A DNA stretch of 35,675 nucleotides, from contig NZ_JARJLT010000253.1 of NCBI RefSeq assembly GCF_029335315.1, forward strand, positions 1 through 35,675. The letters run 5' to 3'. Below the pieces are notes generated by a model. The model saw nothing but the letters and a program-made list of their open reading frames with translations. It had not been told where the DNA came from and did no database searches. This document shows positions 1-9,798 of this stretch, one piece after another. The translations under genes were made by a program, and so were the position numbers. The stretch comes from Pseudomonas citronellolis (GTDB taxonomy: Bacteria; Pseudomonadota; Gammaproteobacteria; Pseudomonadales; Pseudomonadaceae). Numbering within the stretch: the first letter of the stretch is position 1; every line of letters starts with the position of its first letter.

Positions 1-101
1 GCCGCCGGTTGTCCTAGGCTGCATGCTACCGGCCAGCGCCGCCGTCACGGGCGGCTAGGCTGGATACAGGCGCCCGGCGCGCCGCCGCCGAGGACCGCCC
101 G

Positions 102-1226
<1,125 letters not shown>

Positions 1227-1284
1227 CCACAACTGTCGCAGGGCTCTTCGCGCGCCGGTATGGGAATGGTCGGCTGGAGTGTAC

Positions 1285-1314
1285 GGCGAATAACCGTTCG
1301 CGGTTATCCGCCGC
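1285..1314. repeat. Short inverted repeat (ATAACCG...CGGTTAT type)
   Basis: The arms GAATAACCG and CGGTTATCC face each other around TTCG. A close relative occurs at 5373-5409. It looks like a dispersed Pseudomonas intergenic dyad repeat, not a gene-specific site. Confidence 0.55.
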
Positions 1315-1345
1315 CGGCCGCTGCACCCATGTTCACGGCTGGATG

Positions 1346-1371
1346 GCGGATAACGCCGTAGGCGTTATGCG
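1346..1371. repeat. Short inverted repeat (ATAACGCC...GGCGTTAT type)
   Basis: ATAACGCC and GGCGTTAT form a strong stem around GTA, followed by GCGCCCTACGG. The same element occurs at 5313-5345 (there GCATAACGCC...GGCGTTATCC), so it is dispersed. Confidence 0.6.
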
Positions 1372-1438
1372 CCCTACGGGCTGCGCGCGATTCGCGCGCA
1401 AAGCGCACCCTCACAGTGAGCTCCAACGCCCGCCCACC

Positions 1439-1486
1439 GTAGGAGCGGGCCGCGCCCGCGATTCGCGCGCATGGCGCGCTCCTACG
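1439..1486. repeat. REP-like repeat, copy 1
   Basis: A 48-base element that begins GTAGGAGCGGGCC and ends GGCGCGCTCCTAC, so its ends are inverted repeats. A nearly identical copy lies at 2184-2231 on the other side of the acetyltransferase gene. It matches the general form of Pseudomonas REP sequences. Confidence 0.7.
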
Positions 1487-1599
1487 AAGCGATCCGGGCG
1501 CCTCCATGGCACATGCAGTGGAAATATCCACATGCATATCCGCGCCAGCAAGACATCCGTGGTTGCTAAGCTCCCTCGCTCCACTCCAGGAGGGAACCG

Positions 1600-2145
1600 A
1601 TGAACTTTCCAAGCCACCTGCAGAGCCAACGCCTGATCCTGCGCCCCCTGTGCCCGGAAGACACGGACGCGCTGTACGCGATGATGTCCGACCGACAGGT
1701 GATGCGTTACTGGAGCACTCCGCCCTGGAACTCGCGACAACAGGCCGTGGAGAGCATCCAGCGCGACATGGCGGGTTATGACGAAGGCAGTTGCCTCACC
1801 CTGGCCCTGACCCGTCGCGACGACGCCACCTTCCTCGGCACCTGTACGCTATTCGCCTTCGCCGAAGCGTCGAGGCGTGCCGAACTGGGCTACTGCCTGG
1901 GCCGGTCGGCGCAAGGCCAGGGCTTCATGAACGAGGCCCTGCGCAGCCTGCTTACACACGCCTTCGACGAGCTGCGTCTGAACCGCCTGGAGGCGGATAT
2001 CGACCCGCGCAACCTGCCCTCCGCCGCGACCCTGGAGCGCCTCGGCTTCCAGCGCGAAGGGCTGCTACGGCAACGCTGGATAGTCGCCGGGGAAGTGTCG
2101 GACACGGCGCTATACGGTCTGCTCGCCACCGACTGGCTCCCCTGA
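1600..2145 (+). CDS. GNAT family N-acetyltransferase (RimJ/RimL-like)
   Basis: A 181-residue protein of the RimJ/RimL-type GNAT group, which transfers an acetyl group from acetyl-CoA to an amine such as a protein N-terminus or small molecule. The N-terminal RLILRPL (11-17), the acetyl-CoA-binding stretch GRSAQGQGF (101-109) and the later N-x-x-S-x-x-x-L-E-x-L-G-F segment are the family hallmarks. An AGGAGGGAAC ribosome site precedes the ATG. The gene stands alone between two copies of the same REP-like element, and no neighbour hints at a substrate. Confidence 0.85.
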   Translation: MNFPSHLQSQRLILRPLCPEDTDALYAMMSDRQVMRYWSTPPWNSRQQAVESIQRDMAGYDEGSCLTLALTRRDDATFLGTCTLFAFAEASRRAELGYCLGRSAQGQGFMNEALRSLLTHAFDELRLNRLEADIDPRNLPSAATLERLGFQREGLLRQRWIVAGEVSDTALYGLLATDWLP

Positions 2146-2183
2146 CGCCTTCACGAAAGGCACTGGGCTCCCGCGTTTCACCT

Positions 2184-2231
2184 GTAGGAGCAGGCCGCGC
2201 CCGCGAATCGCGCGCATGGCGCGCTCCTACG
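2184..2231. repeat. REP-like repeat, copy 2
   Basis: Closely matches the element at 1439-1486 (GTAGGAGCAGGCC...GGCGCGCTCCTACG). It ends immediately before the truncated receiver-domain fragment. Confidence 0.7.
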
Positions 2232-2235
2232 GACG

Positions 2236-2574
2236 GTGTGGAGCGCGGCAGTCTCAGGCCGCGCCGCCGCGCGCCACCAGCAGCACGCCCAGGCCGACCT
2301 GCAGGCCCTGCAGCGGCACATCGAGGCCAGCCGCCGCGGCCCGGCGCGGGTCGACCTGATCCTCACCGACTACCGCCTGGGCGACAACCTCGACGGCGAG
2401 GACGCGGTGCAGCGCATCCGCCGCTACCTGGCGCGCCCGGTGCCGGCGCTGATCATCACCGGCGACACCTCGCCCGAGCGCATCCGCGAGGCCGACACCA
2501 GCGGTAACCGCCTGCTGCACAAGCCGCTGGACACCGAGCAACTGCGCGAGGCCATCGCCGCCAGCCAATCTTAG
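2236..2574 (+). pseudogene. Truncated response-regulator receiver domain (3' remnant)
   Basis: The open frame encodes only the C-terminal part of a receiver domain. It has the phospho-acceptor stretch VDLILTDYRLG, then PALIITGDTSPER (the conserved Thr region) and LLHKPLDTEQL (the conserved Lys). The first beta strand with its paired acidic residues is missing, and the upstream sequence turns directly into the REP-like element at 2184-2231. The style LITGDTSPER...LLHKP resembles the C-terminal receiver of Pseudomonas hybrid sensor kinases. The most likely reading is the 3' stump of such a kinase whose 5' part was lost by deletion. A translated product starting near 2236 is possible but would not form a full domain. 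Confidence 0.65.
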
Positions 2575-2674
2575 GAAAGTTCCCGGTTCCAGGCGGGCCC
2601 GGCGGCCGGCTATGCTTGCCCGCGCGGGCCAGGCAAAATGCCGTTCCGCGCCCGACCGCCACCGAGGGAACTTC

Positions 2675-3166
2675 ATGGGCCTGCGCCACCCGCTTTCCTG
2701 CCTCGCCTTGCTCGGCCTGCCGCTCTGGCTCGCCGGTTGCGCCAGCCATAGCGCCGAGGAGCAACAGCTCTACCGCGACGACATGCTCCAGGCCAAGCTG
2801 CTGATCGTTTCGGCCGACCCGGCCAACTACGCCCGCGCCAACGACCTGCTGGAGCAGTCGCGCGGCGCCGACCGCCACGGCGAGGTGGCGTTCTACGAAG
2901 CGCTGCTGAAAATCCGCCAGGGCGCCTCGGCCGAGCAGGTGCTGCCGCTGCTGGAAAGCGCCGCCAAGGCCGGCCATCCCTACGCCGTGGCCCTGCTCTA
3001 CCGCATCTACAGCCAGCCGATGCTGGGCCAGGGCGCCGACGCCCTGAAGGCCGAGGACTACCGCCAGTCCTACGCCGAACTGGACGTGGCCAAGAGCGGC
3101 TACCCGAACTTCGAGCGCGCCCAGCAGATCGTCGACGCGCTGCTCAGCCAGCAGCCCGCGCAGTAG
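2675..3166 (+). CDS. Small outer-membrane-type lipoprotein
   Basis: Starting at the ATG at 2675, which follows GAGGGAAC, gives a 163-residue protein with a lipoprotein signal peptide: a short basic start, a hydrophobic stretch and the lipobox LAGC (Cys about residue 22). The mature part is helical and looks TPR/Sel1-like (repeated AxxxGHPYAVALLYRIY-type pattern), but no specific domain is certain. An in-frame ATG at 2612 would bury the signal peptide and is less likely. It converges on the YihY gene with only 3 bases between the stops. Function unknown. Confidence 0.75.
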   Translation: MGLRHPLSCLALLGLPLWLAGCASHSAEEQQLYRDDMLQAKLLIVSADPANYARANDLLEQSRGADRHGEVAFYEALLKIRQGASAEQVLPLLESAAKAGHPYAVALLYRIYSQPMLGQGADALKAEDYRQSYAELDVAKSGYPNFERAQQIVDALLSQQPAQ

Positions 3167-3169
3167 CCT

Positions 3170-4078
3170 TCAGGGTTTCTCCGCAGCGGGCTCGGCGGGC
3201 GCCTCGAAGTTCCGCTCGCCGGGGTTCTTGCCGTGCGGCAGGTGGTGCTCGATCACCGCGTTGAGCTCGGCGCCCAGCAGCAGCACGGCGGCGGAGATGT
3301 AGAAGTACAGCAGCAGCACGATGATCGCCCCGACGCTGCCGTACATGGCGTTGTAGTCGGCGAAGTTCTGCACGTAGTAACCGAAGGCCAGCGATGCCGC
3401 GACCCAGGCCACCACCGCCAGCACCGAGCCGGGGGTGATGAAGCGGAAGCGCTGCTGCACGTTGGGCGTGGCGTAGTAGACGATGGCCACCGCCATCATC
3501 ATCAGCAGGATCACCAGCGGCCAGCGCAACAGCGACCAGATCACCACCACGTACTCCTGCAGGCCGATCTGCTCGGCGATGAAGCCCATCACCTGCGGAC
3601 CGAGGATCATCAGCGCCGCCACCAGCATCAGCATCGCCGCCAGCCCCAGGGTGTAGAGCAGTGACAGCGGCACGCGCTTCCACAGCGGGCGCGCCTCGCG
3701 CACGTCGTAGGCGGCGTTGAGCGCGCTCATCAACGAGCGGATCGCCGCCGAGGACGACCACAGCGCCACCACGATCCCCACCGAGAGCAGCCCGCCCTGG
3801 CGCTGCTGCAACTGGTCGATGATCGGGTTGACCTGCTCCAGCGCCTGGCCGGGCAGCACGTAGGCGGCCTGCTCGCGCAGCCAGTCGAAGAACTCCGGCA
3901 GGTGCAGGAAGCCCAGCAGGGCGATGAGGAACAGCAGGAAGGGAAACAGCGAGAACAGCCCCTGGTAGGCGAGCGCCGCCGCGTAGGTGGGCATCTCGTC
4001 GTCGAGGAATTCCTTGATGGTCAGTTTGATCAGCGCCCAGGGGCCCAGGCGCAGGCCCCGAAAATCCATGAATCGCAT
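3170..4078 (-). CDS. YihY/BrkB family inner-membrane protein
   Basis: A 302-residue polytopic membrane protein of the YihY/BrkB family (formerly called ribonuclease BN). The characteristic entry segment DEMPTYAAALAYQGLFSLFPFLLF is followed by five or six hydrophobic helices, including the GAIIVLLLYFYISAAVLLLGAELNAV block typical of the C-terminal half. I chose the start at 4078 because GGAGGGA lies upstream of it; a longer frame reaches 4129. The actual activity of the family is unsettled. Confidence 0.85.
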   Translation of the reverse strand: MRFMDFRGLRLGPWALIKLTIKEFLDDEMPTYAAALAYQGLFSLFPFLLFLIALLGFLHLPEFFDWLREQAAYVLPGQALEQVNPIIDQLQQRQGGLLSVGIVVALWSSSAAIRSLMSALNAAYDVREARPLWKRVPLSLLYTLGLAAMLMLVAALMILGPQVMGFIAEQIGLQEYVVVIWSLLRWPLVILLMMMAVAIVYYATPNVQQRFRFITPGSVLAVVAWVAASLAFGYYVQNFADYNAMYGSVGAIIVLLLYFYISAAVLLLGAELNAVIEHHLPHGKNPGERNFEAPAEPAAEKP

Positions 4079-4279
4079 GCCCTGGTGTCCCTCCTCCAGC
4101 GTTTCCGGGTGCGGCCGCCGGCCGCTCACCGACGGTTGACCCGGCGCGGCCCGTCAAGTTCGGCCCGTTGCCGGCAAGCCTAGACATTCGCGTCGCCCAG
4201 GGGAAGTTGCGAGCGCGCCGCGCAGGTGTCGGAAATGGCCTATACACTTCAGCGCAACCCCAGCCGGAGGAATCCCCGC

Positions 4280-4750
4280 ATGCCCATCCCGATGTCCAGC
4301 CCCGCCCTCGCCTGCCGTCGTCTCGTCGGCGCCCTGCTGCTCTGCGGCGTGTCGCTCGCGACCCTGCCGAACCTGGCCCAGGCCGAGGACGAGGCGGCCT
4401 TCCTGCAGCAGTCGGCGGCGTTCTTCGAGCAGCAGAGCAAGACCAACCTGCCGATGCAGGTGGACCAGGTGACGCGCCTGGAGAAGGTCGAGCTGGACAC
4501 CCAGAGCAAGGTCCTGCACTACCACTACGGCATCTCCAGCATGAAGGCCGACGGCCTCGACGCGGCCGCCCTGGACAAGTTCCGCAGCGAGCAGCGCGCC
4601 CGCCTGGAGCGCGGCACCTGCCAGCAGCCGCAGCTGCTGCAGAACATCCGCCAGCACAACATCCGTGTCGCCCACGACTACGACGGCAGCGACGGCAAGC
4701 CGCTGGCCAGCATCGAGATCGACCCGCAGAAGCTGCAGTGCCAGGGATGA
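4280..4750 (+). CDS. Exported small protein of unknown function
   Basis: A 156-residue protein with a clear Sec signal peptide (hydrophobic LVGALLLCGVSLATLP, cleavage likely after AQA near residue 35). The mature part has two cysteines in the C-terminal half (in GTCQQPQLL and the terminal KLQCQG) that could form a disulfide in the periplasm. The ATG at 4280 is preceded by CGGAGGAA. Its stop overlaps the next start by four bases (ATGA), so the two genes are translationally coupled. No specific function recognised. Confidence 0.7.
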   Translation: MPIPMSSPALACRRLVGALLLCGVSLATLPNLAQAEDEAAFLQQSAAFFEQQSKTNLPMQVDQVTRLEKVELDTQSKVLHYHYGISSMKADGLDAAALDKFRSEQRARLERGTCQQPQLLQNIRQHNIRVAHDYDGSDGKPLASIEIDPQKLQCQG

Positions 4751-4938
4751 GTCGCGCCAGCTTCCACCAGGAACATGCCGCGCGCGCCGAGGCCGAGGCG
4801 CGCCGCCTGCTGGCCGAGCGCGAGGCCCTGGGCGGGCGCTGGCTGGCCTGGGTGGCCGGCGAGCTGTACCAGCTGACCCCGCCGCCGTACGCGGCCATGG
4901 TCCGCCGCGAACTGGAACGGCTGAGCGGCCAGGCCTGA
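4747..4938 (+). CDS. Small hypothetical protein coupled to the exported protein
   Basis: A 63-residue, charged, Ala/Arg/Glu-rich protein (starts MSRASFHQEHAARAEAEARR) that looks helical throughout its first half. The start codon overlaps the upstream stop as ATGA. It has no signal peptide or membrane segment. The overlap argues for a real coupled gene; function unknown. Confidence 0.6.
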   Translation: MSRASFHQEHAARAEAEARRLLAEREALGGRWLAWVAGELYQLTPPPYAAMVRRELERLSGQA

Positions 4939-5043
4939 AGGCCGCCGCGGGTCTATGCTGAAGAGGCACCGGCCCGCGCCAGCGGGCCGCCGGAGCGCCG
5001 ACCGCAGGGACGCCCACGCTTTCCAGCCCACGAGGTAACGGTC

Positions 5044-5175
5044 ATGAGCAAAGGTCTGAACGCCCACAAGGAAGGCAAGAAGAAGCCCCTGAAGACGGCC
5101 CACGAGAAGCGCATGGCGAAAAAGCAGAAGAAGGCCGGTGGCGCGCTGCTCGGCAGCCACGCGCCTTCGCCCTGA
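5044..5175 (+). CDS. Very small basic protein, 43 residues
   Basis: An ATG at 5044 after GAGGTAACGGTC opens a 43-residue lysine-rich protein (MSKGLNAHKEGKKKPLKTAH... then KKQKKAGG). The frame is compact and highly basic. Similar short lysine-rich proteins are common in Pseudomonas genomes and may bind RNA or ribosomes, but that is inference. It is too short for ordinary gene callers to be certain. Confidence 0.6.
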   Translation: MSKGLNAHKEGKKKPLKTAHEKRMAKKQKKAGGALLGSHAPSP

Positions 5176-5244
5176 GCCCTGAACGGCGGACGGCCGCGCA
5201 GGCGGTTGTCCGCGCTCCGCCGTTGGCCGCCATCCACGCACGCC

Positions 5245-5272
5245 CCTGTAGGCGCGAGCTTGCTCGCGAACC
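5245..5272. repeat. GCGAGCTTGCTCGCGAA repeat, copy 1
   Basis: CCTGTAGGCGCGAGCTTGCTCGCGAACC is a self-complementary dispersed element. Other copies are at 5624-5647 (inverted) and 27018-27044. Confidence 0.7.
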
Positions 5273-5312
5273 GGGCCCTGCTCCATTTCCCCCAATGTCA
5301 TCCCCGCGATCC

Positions 5313-5345
5313 GTAGGGTGCATAACGCCTACGGCGTTATCCGCC
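5313..5345. repeat. ATAACGCC/GGCGTTAT inverted repeat, second copy
   Basis: The same dyad as 1346-1371 (GCATAACGCC and GGCGTTATCC flanking TA), in the opposite orientation relative to the GTAGGG tail. Confidence 0.6.
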
Positions 5346-5372
5346 GTTCCCATCGGCTCCGGCGCTCGGGCC

Positions 5373-5409
5373 GACGGCGTATAACCGCGAACGGTTATAC
5401 GCCCTACGG
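5373..5409. repeat. GTATAACCG/CGGTTATAC inverted repeat
   Basis: GCGTATAACCG and CGGTTATACGC form an 11-base stem around CGAA, followed by CCTACGG. Related to 1285-1314. Confidence 0.6.
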
Positions 5410-5623
5410 CGAACCGCAAGGCACTGGGTTATTCCCCTTCGGGCCAGCGCAAGCGCTGTTCGCGATGGAGCCGCGTCCCGCGTTCGCGGGAATGACGGAG
5501 TGTCGTCAGGATAACGACGAACGTCCCGCCGACGCCGAACGGCCCCCTCTCCTGCTTGCGGGAGAGGGCTGAGGAGAGGGTTGCGGAGTCGACCCAACAC
5601 ACCACGACAACCGGGAAACGCTG

Positions 5624-5647
5624 TTCGCGAGCAAGCTCGCTCCTACA
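5624..5647. repeat. GCGAGCTTGCTCGCGAA repeat, copy 2 (inverted)
   Basis: TTCGCGAGCAAGCTCGCTCCTACA is the reverse complement of the element at 27018-27044 and closely matches 5245-5272. Confidence 0.7.
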
Positions 5648-5660
5648 AAAAGCCGTGCCC

Positions 5661-6200
5661 TCAGTCGTCCGCGTTCGGGTCCAGCCCCGGGAACAGCACC
5701 TCGGTGAAGCCGAACTTGGTGAAGTCGGTGATCCGCGAGGGGTACAGGCGGCCGATCAGGTGGTCGCATTCGTGCTGCACCACGCGGGCGTGGAAACCTT
5801 CCACCGTGCGGTCGACGGGGTTGCCCTGGGGGTCCAGGCCCTGGTAGCGGATGCGCAGGTAGCGGTTCACCGCACCACGCAGGCCGGGGACCGACAGGCA
5901 GCCCTCCCAGCCTTCCTCCAGTTCCTCGCCCAGCGGAGTGATCACCGGGTTGAGCAGGATGGTCGGCGGCACCGCCGGCGCGTCCGGATAGCGTTCGCTA
6001 CGCTCGAAACCGAAGATCACCAGCTGCAGGTCGACGCCGATCTGCGGCGCGGCCAGGCCGACGCCGCCGGCGTGGTGCATGGTGTCGAACATGTCGTCGA
6101 TCAGTTGCTGCAGCTCGGCGCTGCCGATCAACTGCGCCGGCACCGGCGGGGCGACGCGCAGCAGGCGCTCGTCACCCATTTTCAGGATCTCTCGGATCAT
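5661..6200 (-). CDS. def: Peptide deformylase
   Basis: A 179-residue cytoplasmic metalloenzyme that removes the formyl group from the N-terminal methionine of new proteins. All three family motifs are present: [10 protein letters not shown] (46-55), EGCLSVPG with metal ligand Cys101, and QHECDHLIG with ligands His143 and His147 and catalytic Glu144. It is not beside fmt, so this is probably a second def gene; Pseudomonas species often have more than one. It stands alone and is read toward the repeat-rich interval. Confidence 0.95.
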   Translation of the reverse strand: MIREILKMGDERLLRVAPPVPAQLIGSAELQQLIDDMFDTMHHAGGVGLAAPQIGVDLQLVIFGFERSERYPDAPAVPPTILLNPVITPLGEELEEGWEGCLSVPGLRGAVNRYLRIRYQGLDPQGNPVDRTVEGFHARVVQHECDHLIGRLYPSRITDFTKFGFTEVLFPGLDPNADD

Positions 6201-6388
6201 CTCGCGGCTCCAGGCGGCGCGGGTCGTGGAGCCGGCATCCTGGACCGGCGCCGGGCATCTGGCAAGGGCACGCTACGCCTGTCGCCATGGGCGCCGGGCG
6301 CGGCTGGCGGACGTAAAATGGCCGAAGGTGAGTCGCCGCGATCCGCGGGCGATCCTCGCGGGTCGCGGCAATGACCTGGAGGTGCTGC

Positions 6389-6943
6389 ATGAACAGGCAT
6401 TACTACATCAGCGACAACCTCGACGAACTGGAAGACGTCGAACACGAACTGCAGGGCAAGGGCATCGCCCAGGAACAGATGCACGTGCTCAGCGAACAGG
6501 ACGCCCAACTCGACCAGCGCCACCTGCACGAGGTGCCGGAGGTGATGCGCAAGGACCTGGTGCGCGGCGGCAAGTACGGGCTGGGCATCGGCGTCGCGCT
6601 GGCCGCGCTGGTCCTGCTGCTGGGCTATGTCTTCGGCTGGAGCGAAAGCGCCGCCGGCTGGGTGCCGGTGCTGTTCCTCGCCGCGGTGCTGCTGGGCTTC
6701 AGCCTGTGGGAAGGCAGCTTCTTCGGCCTGCAACGGCCCAGCGGCGACGTGCAGCGCTTCGCCCCGTCGCTGCACGCGGGGCGGCATGTGTTCTTCGTCG
6801 ACGTGCGGCCGGAGCAGGAGCCGCTGCTGGACATGGTGGTGGGCCGCCACCCGCAGTTGGCCGTGGCCGGGTTCGGCGCGCCCATGCCGCGCTGGGTGCT
6901 GGCCTGGGAACAGGCCTGGCACCGCTTCCGGCGCATGATGTAG
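6389..6943 (+). CDS. Two-helix inner-membrane protein with N-terminal flavinator-like domain
   Basis: A 184-residue protein. The soluble N-terminus (MNRHYYISDNLDELEDVEHELQ) resembles the short domain found in bacterial general-stress/membrane proteins that modulate adjacent helices. Two hydrophobic segments follow (GLGIGVALAALVLLLGYVFG and WVPVLFLAAVLLGFSLW), then a cytoplasmic tail. The start at 6389 is preceded by GGAGGTG; an in-frame ATG at 6371 is upstream of that site. Function unknown, fold assignment tentative. Confidence 0.65.
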   Translation: MNRHYYISDNLDELEDVEHELQGKGIAQEQMHVLSEQDAQLDQRHLHEVPEVMRKDLVRGGKYGLGIGVALAALVLLLGYVFGWSESAAGWVPVLFLAAVLLGFSLWEGSFFGLQRPSGDVQRFAPSLHAGRHVFFVDVRPEQEPLLDMVVGRHPQLAVAGFGAPMPRWVLAWEQAWHRFRRMM

Positions 6944-7004
6944 GCGGATTTCGATCCGCCGCACCGACGGCCCGGTGGCCGTCGCGGAGCCCTGCGGCCT
7001 TGGT

Positions 7005-7841
7005 TCAGCGCAGCTCGATGCGATCGTCGAGGATGGTGATCAGGCCCTGCTTGAACAGCCCGCCGATGGCCTTCTTGAAGTTGCCCTTGCTGACCCCGAA
7101 CTGGGCGCTGATCGCCTCCGGCGGGCTCTTGTCCGACAGCGCCAGGCTGCCGCCGGCCTCGCGCAGGGCGGCGAGGATGCGTTCGCCCAGGTCGTCGCGG
7201 GCGGCCTGGCCGACCGGTTGCAGGCTCAGGCTGATCTTGCCGTCGGCGCGTATTTCCTTGATGTAGCCCTTCTCGCGCATGCCGTTGCGGACGAACTTGA
7301 ACAGCTCGTTCTTGTGCAGCAGGCCCCAGTGCTTGCCCTCGATGATCGCCTTGTAGCCGAGGTCGCTGCGCTCCACCACCAGCAGGTCGACTTCCTGGCC
7401 GACGCTGTAGTTGGCCGGGGTGTTGTCCAGGTAGCGGTCCAGGCGCGCGGTGGCGGTGATGCGCCGGGTGCGATCGTCGATGTAGCAGTACACCACGCAG
7501 TAGTCGCCAACCTGCAACGGGCGCTTCTCTTCCGAGTGCGGCAGCAGCAGGTCCTTGGGCAGGCCCCAGTCGAGGAACAGGCCGATGCGGTTGACCTCGG
7601 CCACCTTCAGGCTGGCGAAGCCGCCGACCTGCACCTTGGGCTTGAGGGTGGTGGCGATCACCCGGTCCTCGCTGTCGAGGTAGACGAACACGTTCAGCCA
7701 GTCTTCCGGCTCGACCGACTCGCCCTTGGGGATGTAGCGCTTGGGCAGGAGGATTTCACCGTGCGGCCCGCCATCCAGGTACAGGCCGAACTCGGTGTGC
7801 TTGACCACCTGCAGGGAATTGAAACGGCCGATGGCTGCCAT
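7005..7841 (-). CDS. CvfB-like S1 RNA-binding protein
   Basis: A 278-residue protein with the layout of CvfB/YitL: tandem S1-type OB domains in the first two thirds (GLYLDGGPHGEILLPKRYIP and FLDWGLPKDLLLPHSEE are S1 cores) and a C-terminal winged helix (SPPEAISAQFGVSKGNFKKAIGGLFKQG). CvfB proteins bind RNA and affect virulence gene expression in Gram-positive bacteria; the role in Pseudomonas is less clear. It stands alone, 30 bases from the end of the ABC exporter gene, both reading leftward, so the two could be cotranscribed. Confidence 0.85.
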   Translation of the reverse strand: MAAIGRFNSLQVVKHTEFGLYLDGGPHGEILLPKRYIPKGESVEPEDWLNVFVYLDSEDRVIATTLKPKVQVGGFASLKVAEVNRIGLFLDWGLPKDLLLPHSEEKRPLQVGDYCVVYCYIDDRTRRITATARLDRYLDNTPANYSVGQEVDLLVVERSDLGYKAIIEGKHWGLLHKNELFKFVRNGMREKGYIKEIRADGKISLSLQPVGQAARDDLGERILAALREAGGSLALSDKSPPEAISAQFGVSKGNFKKAIGGLFKQGLITILDDRIELR

Positions 7842-7871
7842 GTGCGCTACTCCGGGGAAAAACCGAACATT

Positions 7872-9641
7872 CTACACGCTCCGTGCCTGGCCGAATTGCA
7901 ATTCCGCCAGGCGTGCGTACAGCGGATTGCTCGCCACCAGCTCGGCGTGACGGCCCAGGGCCAGCAGGCGGCCGCCGTCGATCACGGCGATGCGGTCGGC
8001 GTGCAGCACCGTGGCCAGGCGGTGGGCGATGACCAGCGTGGTGCGCCCACTCATCAGCGCCGGCAGGGCCTGCTGGATCAGGTGCTCGCTCTCGGCGTCG
8101 AGGGCGCTGGTGGCCTCGTCGAGCAGCAGGATGGGCGCGTCCACCAGCAGCGCGCGGGCGATCGCCAGGCGCTGCCGCTGGCCGCCGGAAAGGCCGATGC
8201 CGGCCTCGCCCAGGTGGGTGCGGTAGCCCTCCGGCAGGCGCTGGATGAACTCGTCGGCGTGGGCCGCGCGGGCCGCCGCGCGCACCGCCTCGTCGCTGGC
8301 CCCGGGGCGGCCGTAGCGCAGGTTGTCCTCGACGCTGCCGAAGAACAGCGCCGGGTTCTGCGAGACCAGCGCGAAGCAGCGGCGCAGGTCGGCCGGGTCG
8401 AGGCTGGCGATGGGCACGCCGTCGATGCGGATCTCGCCTTGCTGCGGGTCGAAGAAGCGCAGCAGCAGGTCGAACAGGGTGGACTTGCCGGCGCCGGAGG
8501 GGCCGACCAGGGCCAGGGTCTCGCCCGGGCGGATGTCCAGGTCGATGCCGTCGATGGCCCAGTGGCCGGGGCGCGACGGGTAGGCGAAGCGCAGGCCGCG
8601 CAGCTCGATGCGCCCTTCGACGCGCTCGGGCAGGCGGCGCAGGCCGTCCTGCGGCGCGACTATCTCGTTGCGCGAACGCAGCAGCTCGGCGATGCGCTCG
8701 GCGGAACCGGCGGCGCGCTGCAACTCGCCCAGCACTTCACTGAGGGTGCCGAAGGCCATGCCGACGATCAGGCTGTAGAACACGAAGGCCGCCAGCTCGC
8801 CGGGGCTGATGCGCCCGGCGATGACGTCCATGCCGCCGACCCAGAGCATCACCCCCACCGCCCCGAGCACCAGCAGGATGACTACGCTGACCAGCCAGGA
8901 GCGCTGGCGGATGCGCTGCCGCGCGGTGTCGAAGGCGGCCTCCACCGTGCGGCCGAAGCGCACGCGGTCCTGGGCCTGGTGGTTGTAGGCCTGCACCGTC
9001 TTGATCTGCCCGAGGGTCTCGCCGACGTAGCTGCCGACGTCGGCCACGCGGTCCTGGCTCTGCCGCGACAGCTCGCGCACGCGGCGGCCGAACAGCAGGA
9101 TCGGCGCGATCACCAGCGGCAGCGAAGCGACCACGATGCTGGTCAGCTTGGCGTTGGTGACGAACATCAGGATCACCCCGCCGGCCAGGGTCAGCGCGTT
9201 GCGCAGGGCCATCGACAGCGACGAGCCGATCACCGTCTGCAACAGCGTGGTGTCGGCGGTCAGCCGCGACTGGATTTCCGAGGCGCGGTTGCTCTCGTAG
9301 AAGCCCGGGTGCAGCTCGATCAGGTGGTCGAACACGCGCTGGCGGATGTCGGCGACGAAGCGCTCGCCGATCCACGACACCAGGTAGAAACGCACGAAGG
9401 TGCCGAACGCCAGGCCCAGCACCAGCAGGAAGAACACCCCGATGGAACGGTTGAGCAGGTGCTCGGACTGGGTGACGAAGCCCTGGTCCACCAGCATGCG
9501 GATGCCCTGCCCCAGCGACAGGGTGATGGCGGCGGTGAACAGCAGCGCCAGCAGGGCGCCGAGGGCGCGCCAGCGGTAGGGCGCGAGGAAGGCGCGGGCC
9601 AGGCGCAACGCGGCGCGCTGGCGGGACGACAGCAAGGGCAT
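7872..9641 (-). CDS. MsbA-like ABC exporter (fused permease and ATPase)
   Basis: A 589-residue half-transporter. Six hydrophobic helices fill residues 1-300. The ATPase domain has Walker [10 protein letters not shown] (380-388), the Q-loop SQNP (about 427-430), signature LSGGQ (484-488), Walker [13 protein letters not shown] (504-515) and the H-loop IAHR. Such proteins export lipids, peptides or drugs as homodimers. The start at 9641 follows from the usual short N-terminal tail before helix 1; the frame is open further upstream but that part crosses the opposite-strand small gene. True msbA is normally next to lpxK, which is absent here, so the substrate is unknown. Confidence 0.88.
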   Translation of the reverse strand: MPLLSSRQRAALRLARAFLAPYRWRALGALLALLFTAAITLSLGQGIRMLVDQGFVTQSEHLLNRSIGVFFLLVLGLAFGTFVRFYLVSWIGERFVADIRQRVFDHLIELHPGFYESNRASEIQSRLTADTTLLQTVIGSSLSMALRNALTLAGGVILMFVTNAKLTSIVVASLPLVIAPILLFGRRVRELSRQSQDRVADVGSYVGETLGQIKTVQAYNHQAQDRVRFGRTVEAAFDTARQRIRQRSWLVSVVILLVLGAVGVMLWVGGMDVIAGRISPGELAAFVFYSLIVGMAFGTLSEVLGELQRAAGSAERIAELLRSRNEIVAPQDGLRRLPERVEGRIELRGLRFAYPSRPGHWAIDGIDLDIRPGETLALVGPSGAGKSTLFDLLLRFFDPQQGEIRIDGVPIASLDPADLRRCFALVSQNPALFFGSVEDNLRYGRPGASDEAVRAAARAAHADEFIQRLPEGYRTHLGEAGIGLSGGQRQRLAIARALLVDAPILLLDEATSALDAESEHLIQQALPALMSGRTTLVIAHRLATVLHADRIAVIDGGRLLALGRHAELVASNPLYARLAELQFGQARSV

Positions 9642-9756
9642 GGAAGGCTCGCGGCGACCAGGGAAGGGCCGAGCGTAGCACCGCCGCGAGGCGCCGGCGA
9701 CGGCGGGCGGATTGACCGTTCGGTCGATAGTTGCCCCGAAGAGCCACCTTTTCCTG

Positions 9757-9762
9757 TACAAT
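9757..9762 (+). promoter_or_regulatory. -10 element (TACAAT) for the 63-residue gene
   Basis: TGTACAAT reads as an extended -10, 36 bases ahead of the ATG at 9799. TTGCCC at 9731 is the nearest -35 candidate but the spacer is 20 bases, longer than usual, so only the -10 is offered. Confidence 0.45.
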
Positions 9763-9798
9763 GGGCGGCCTTTTTGCGAATGAACAGGAACGGCAACC

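Larger units (their letters stand above)
1227..1599. other. Gene-free interval with inverted repeats
   Basis: This 373-base gap holds three dyad elements (1285-1314, 1346-1371 and 1439-1486), annotated separately, and then a conventional leader with AGGAGGGAAC ahead of the start codon at 1600. No convincing coding region was seen. Confidence 0.6.
5176..5660. other. Repeat-rich gene-free interval
   Basis: This 485-base gap holds at least five dyad or repeat elements: 5245-5272, 5313-5345, 5373-5409, 5548-5580 (CTCTCCTGCTTGCGGGAGAG) and 5624-5647. The first and last are the same element in opposite orientation and so bound the interval. No gene was seen. Confidence 0.65.
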
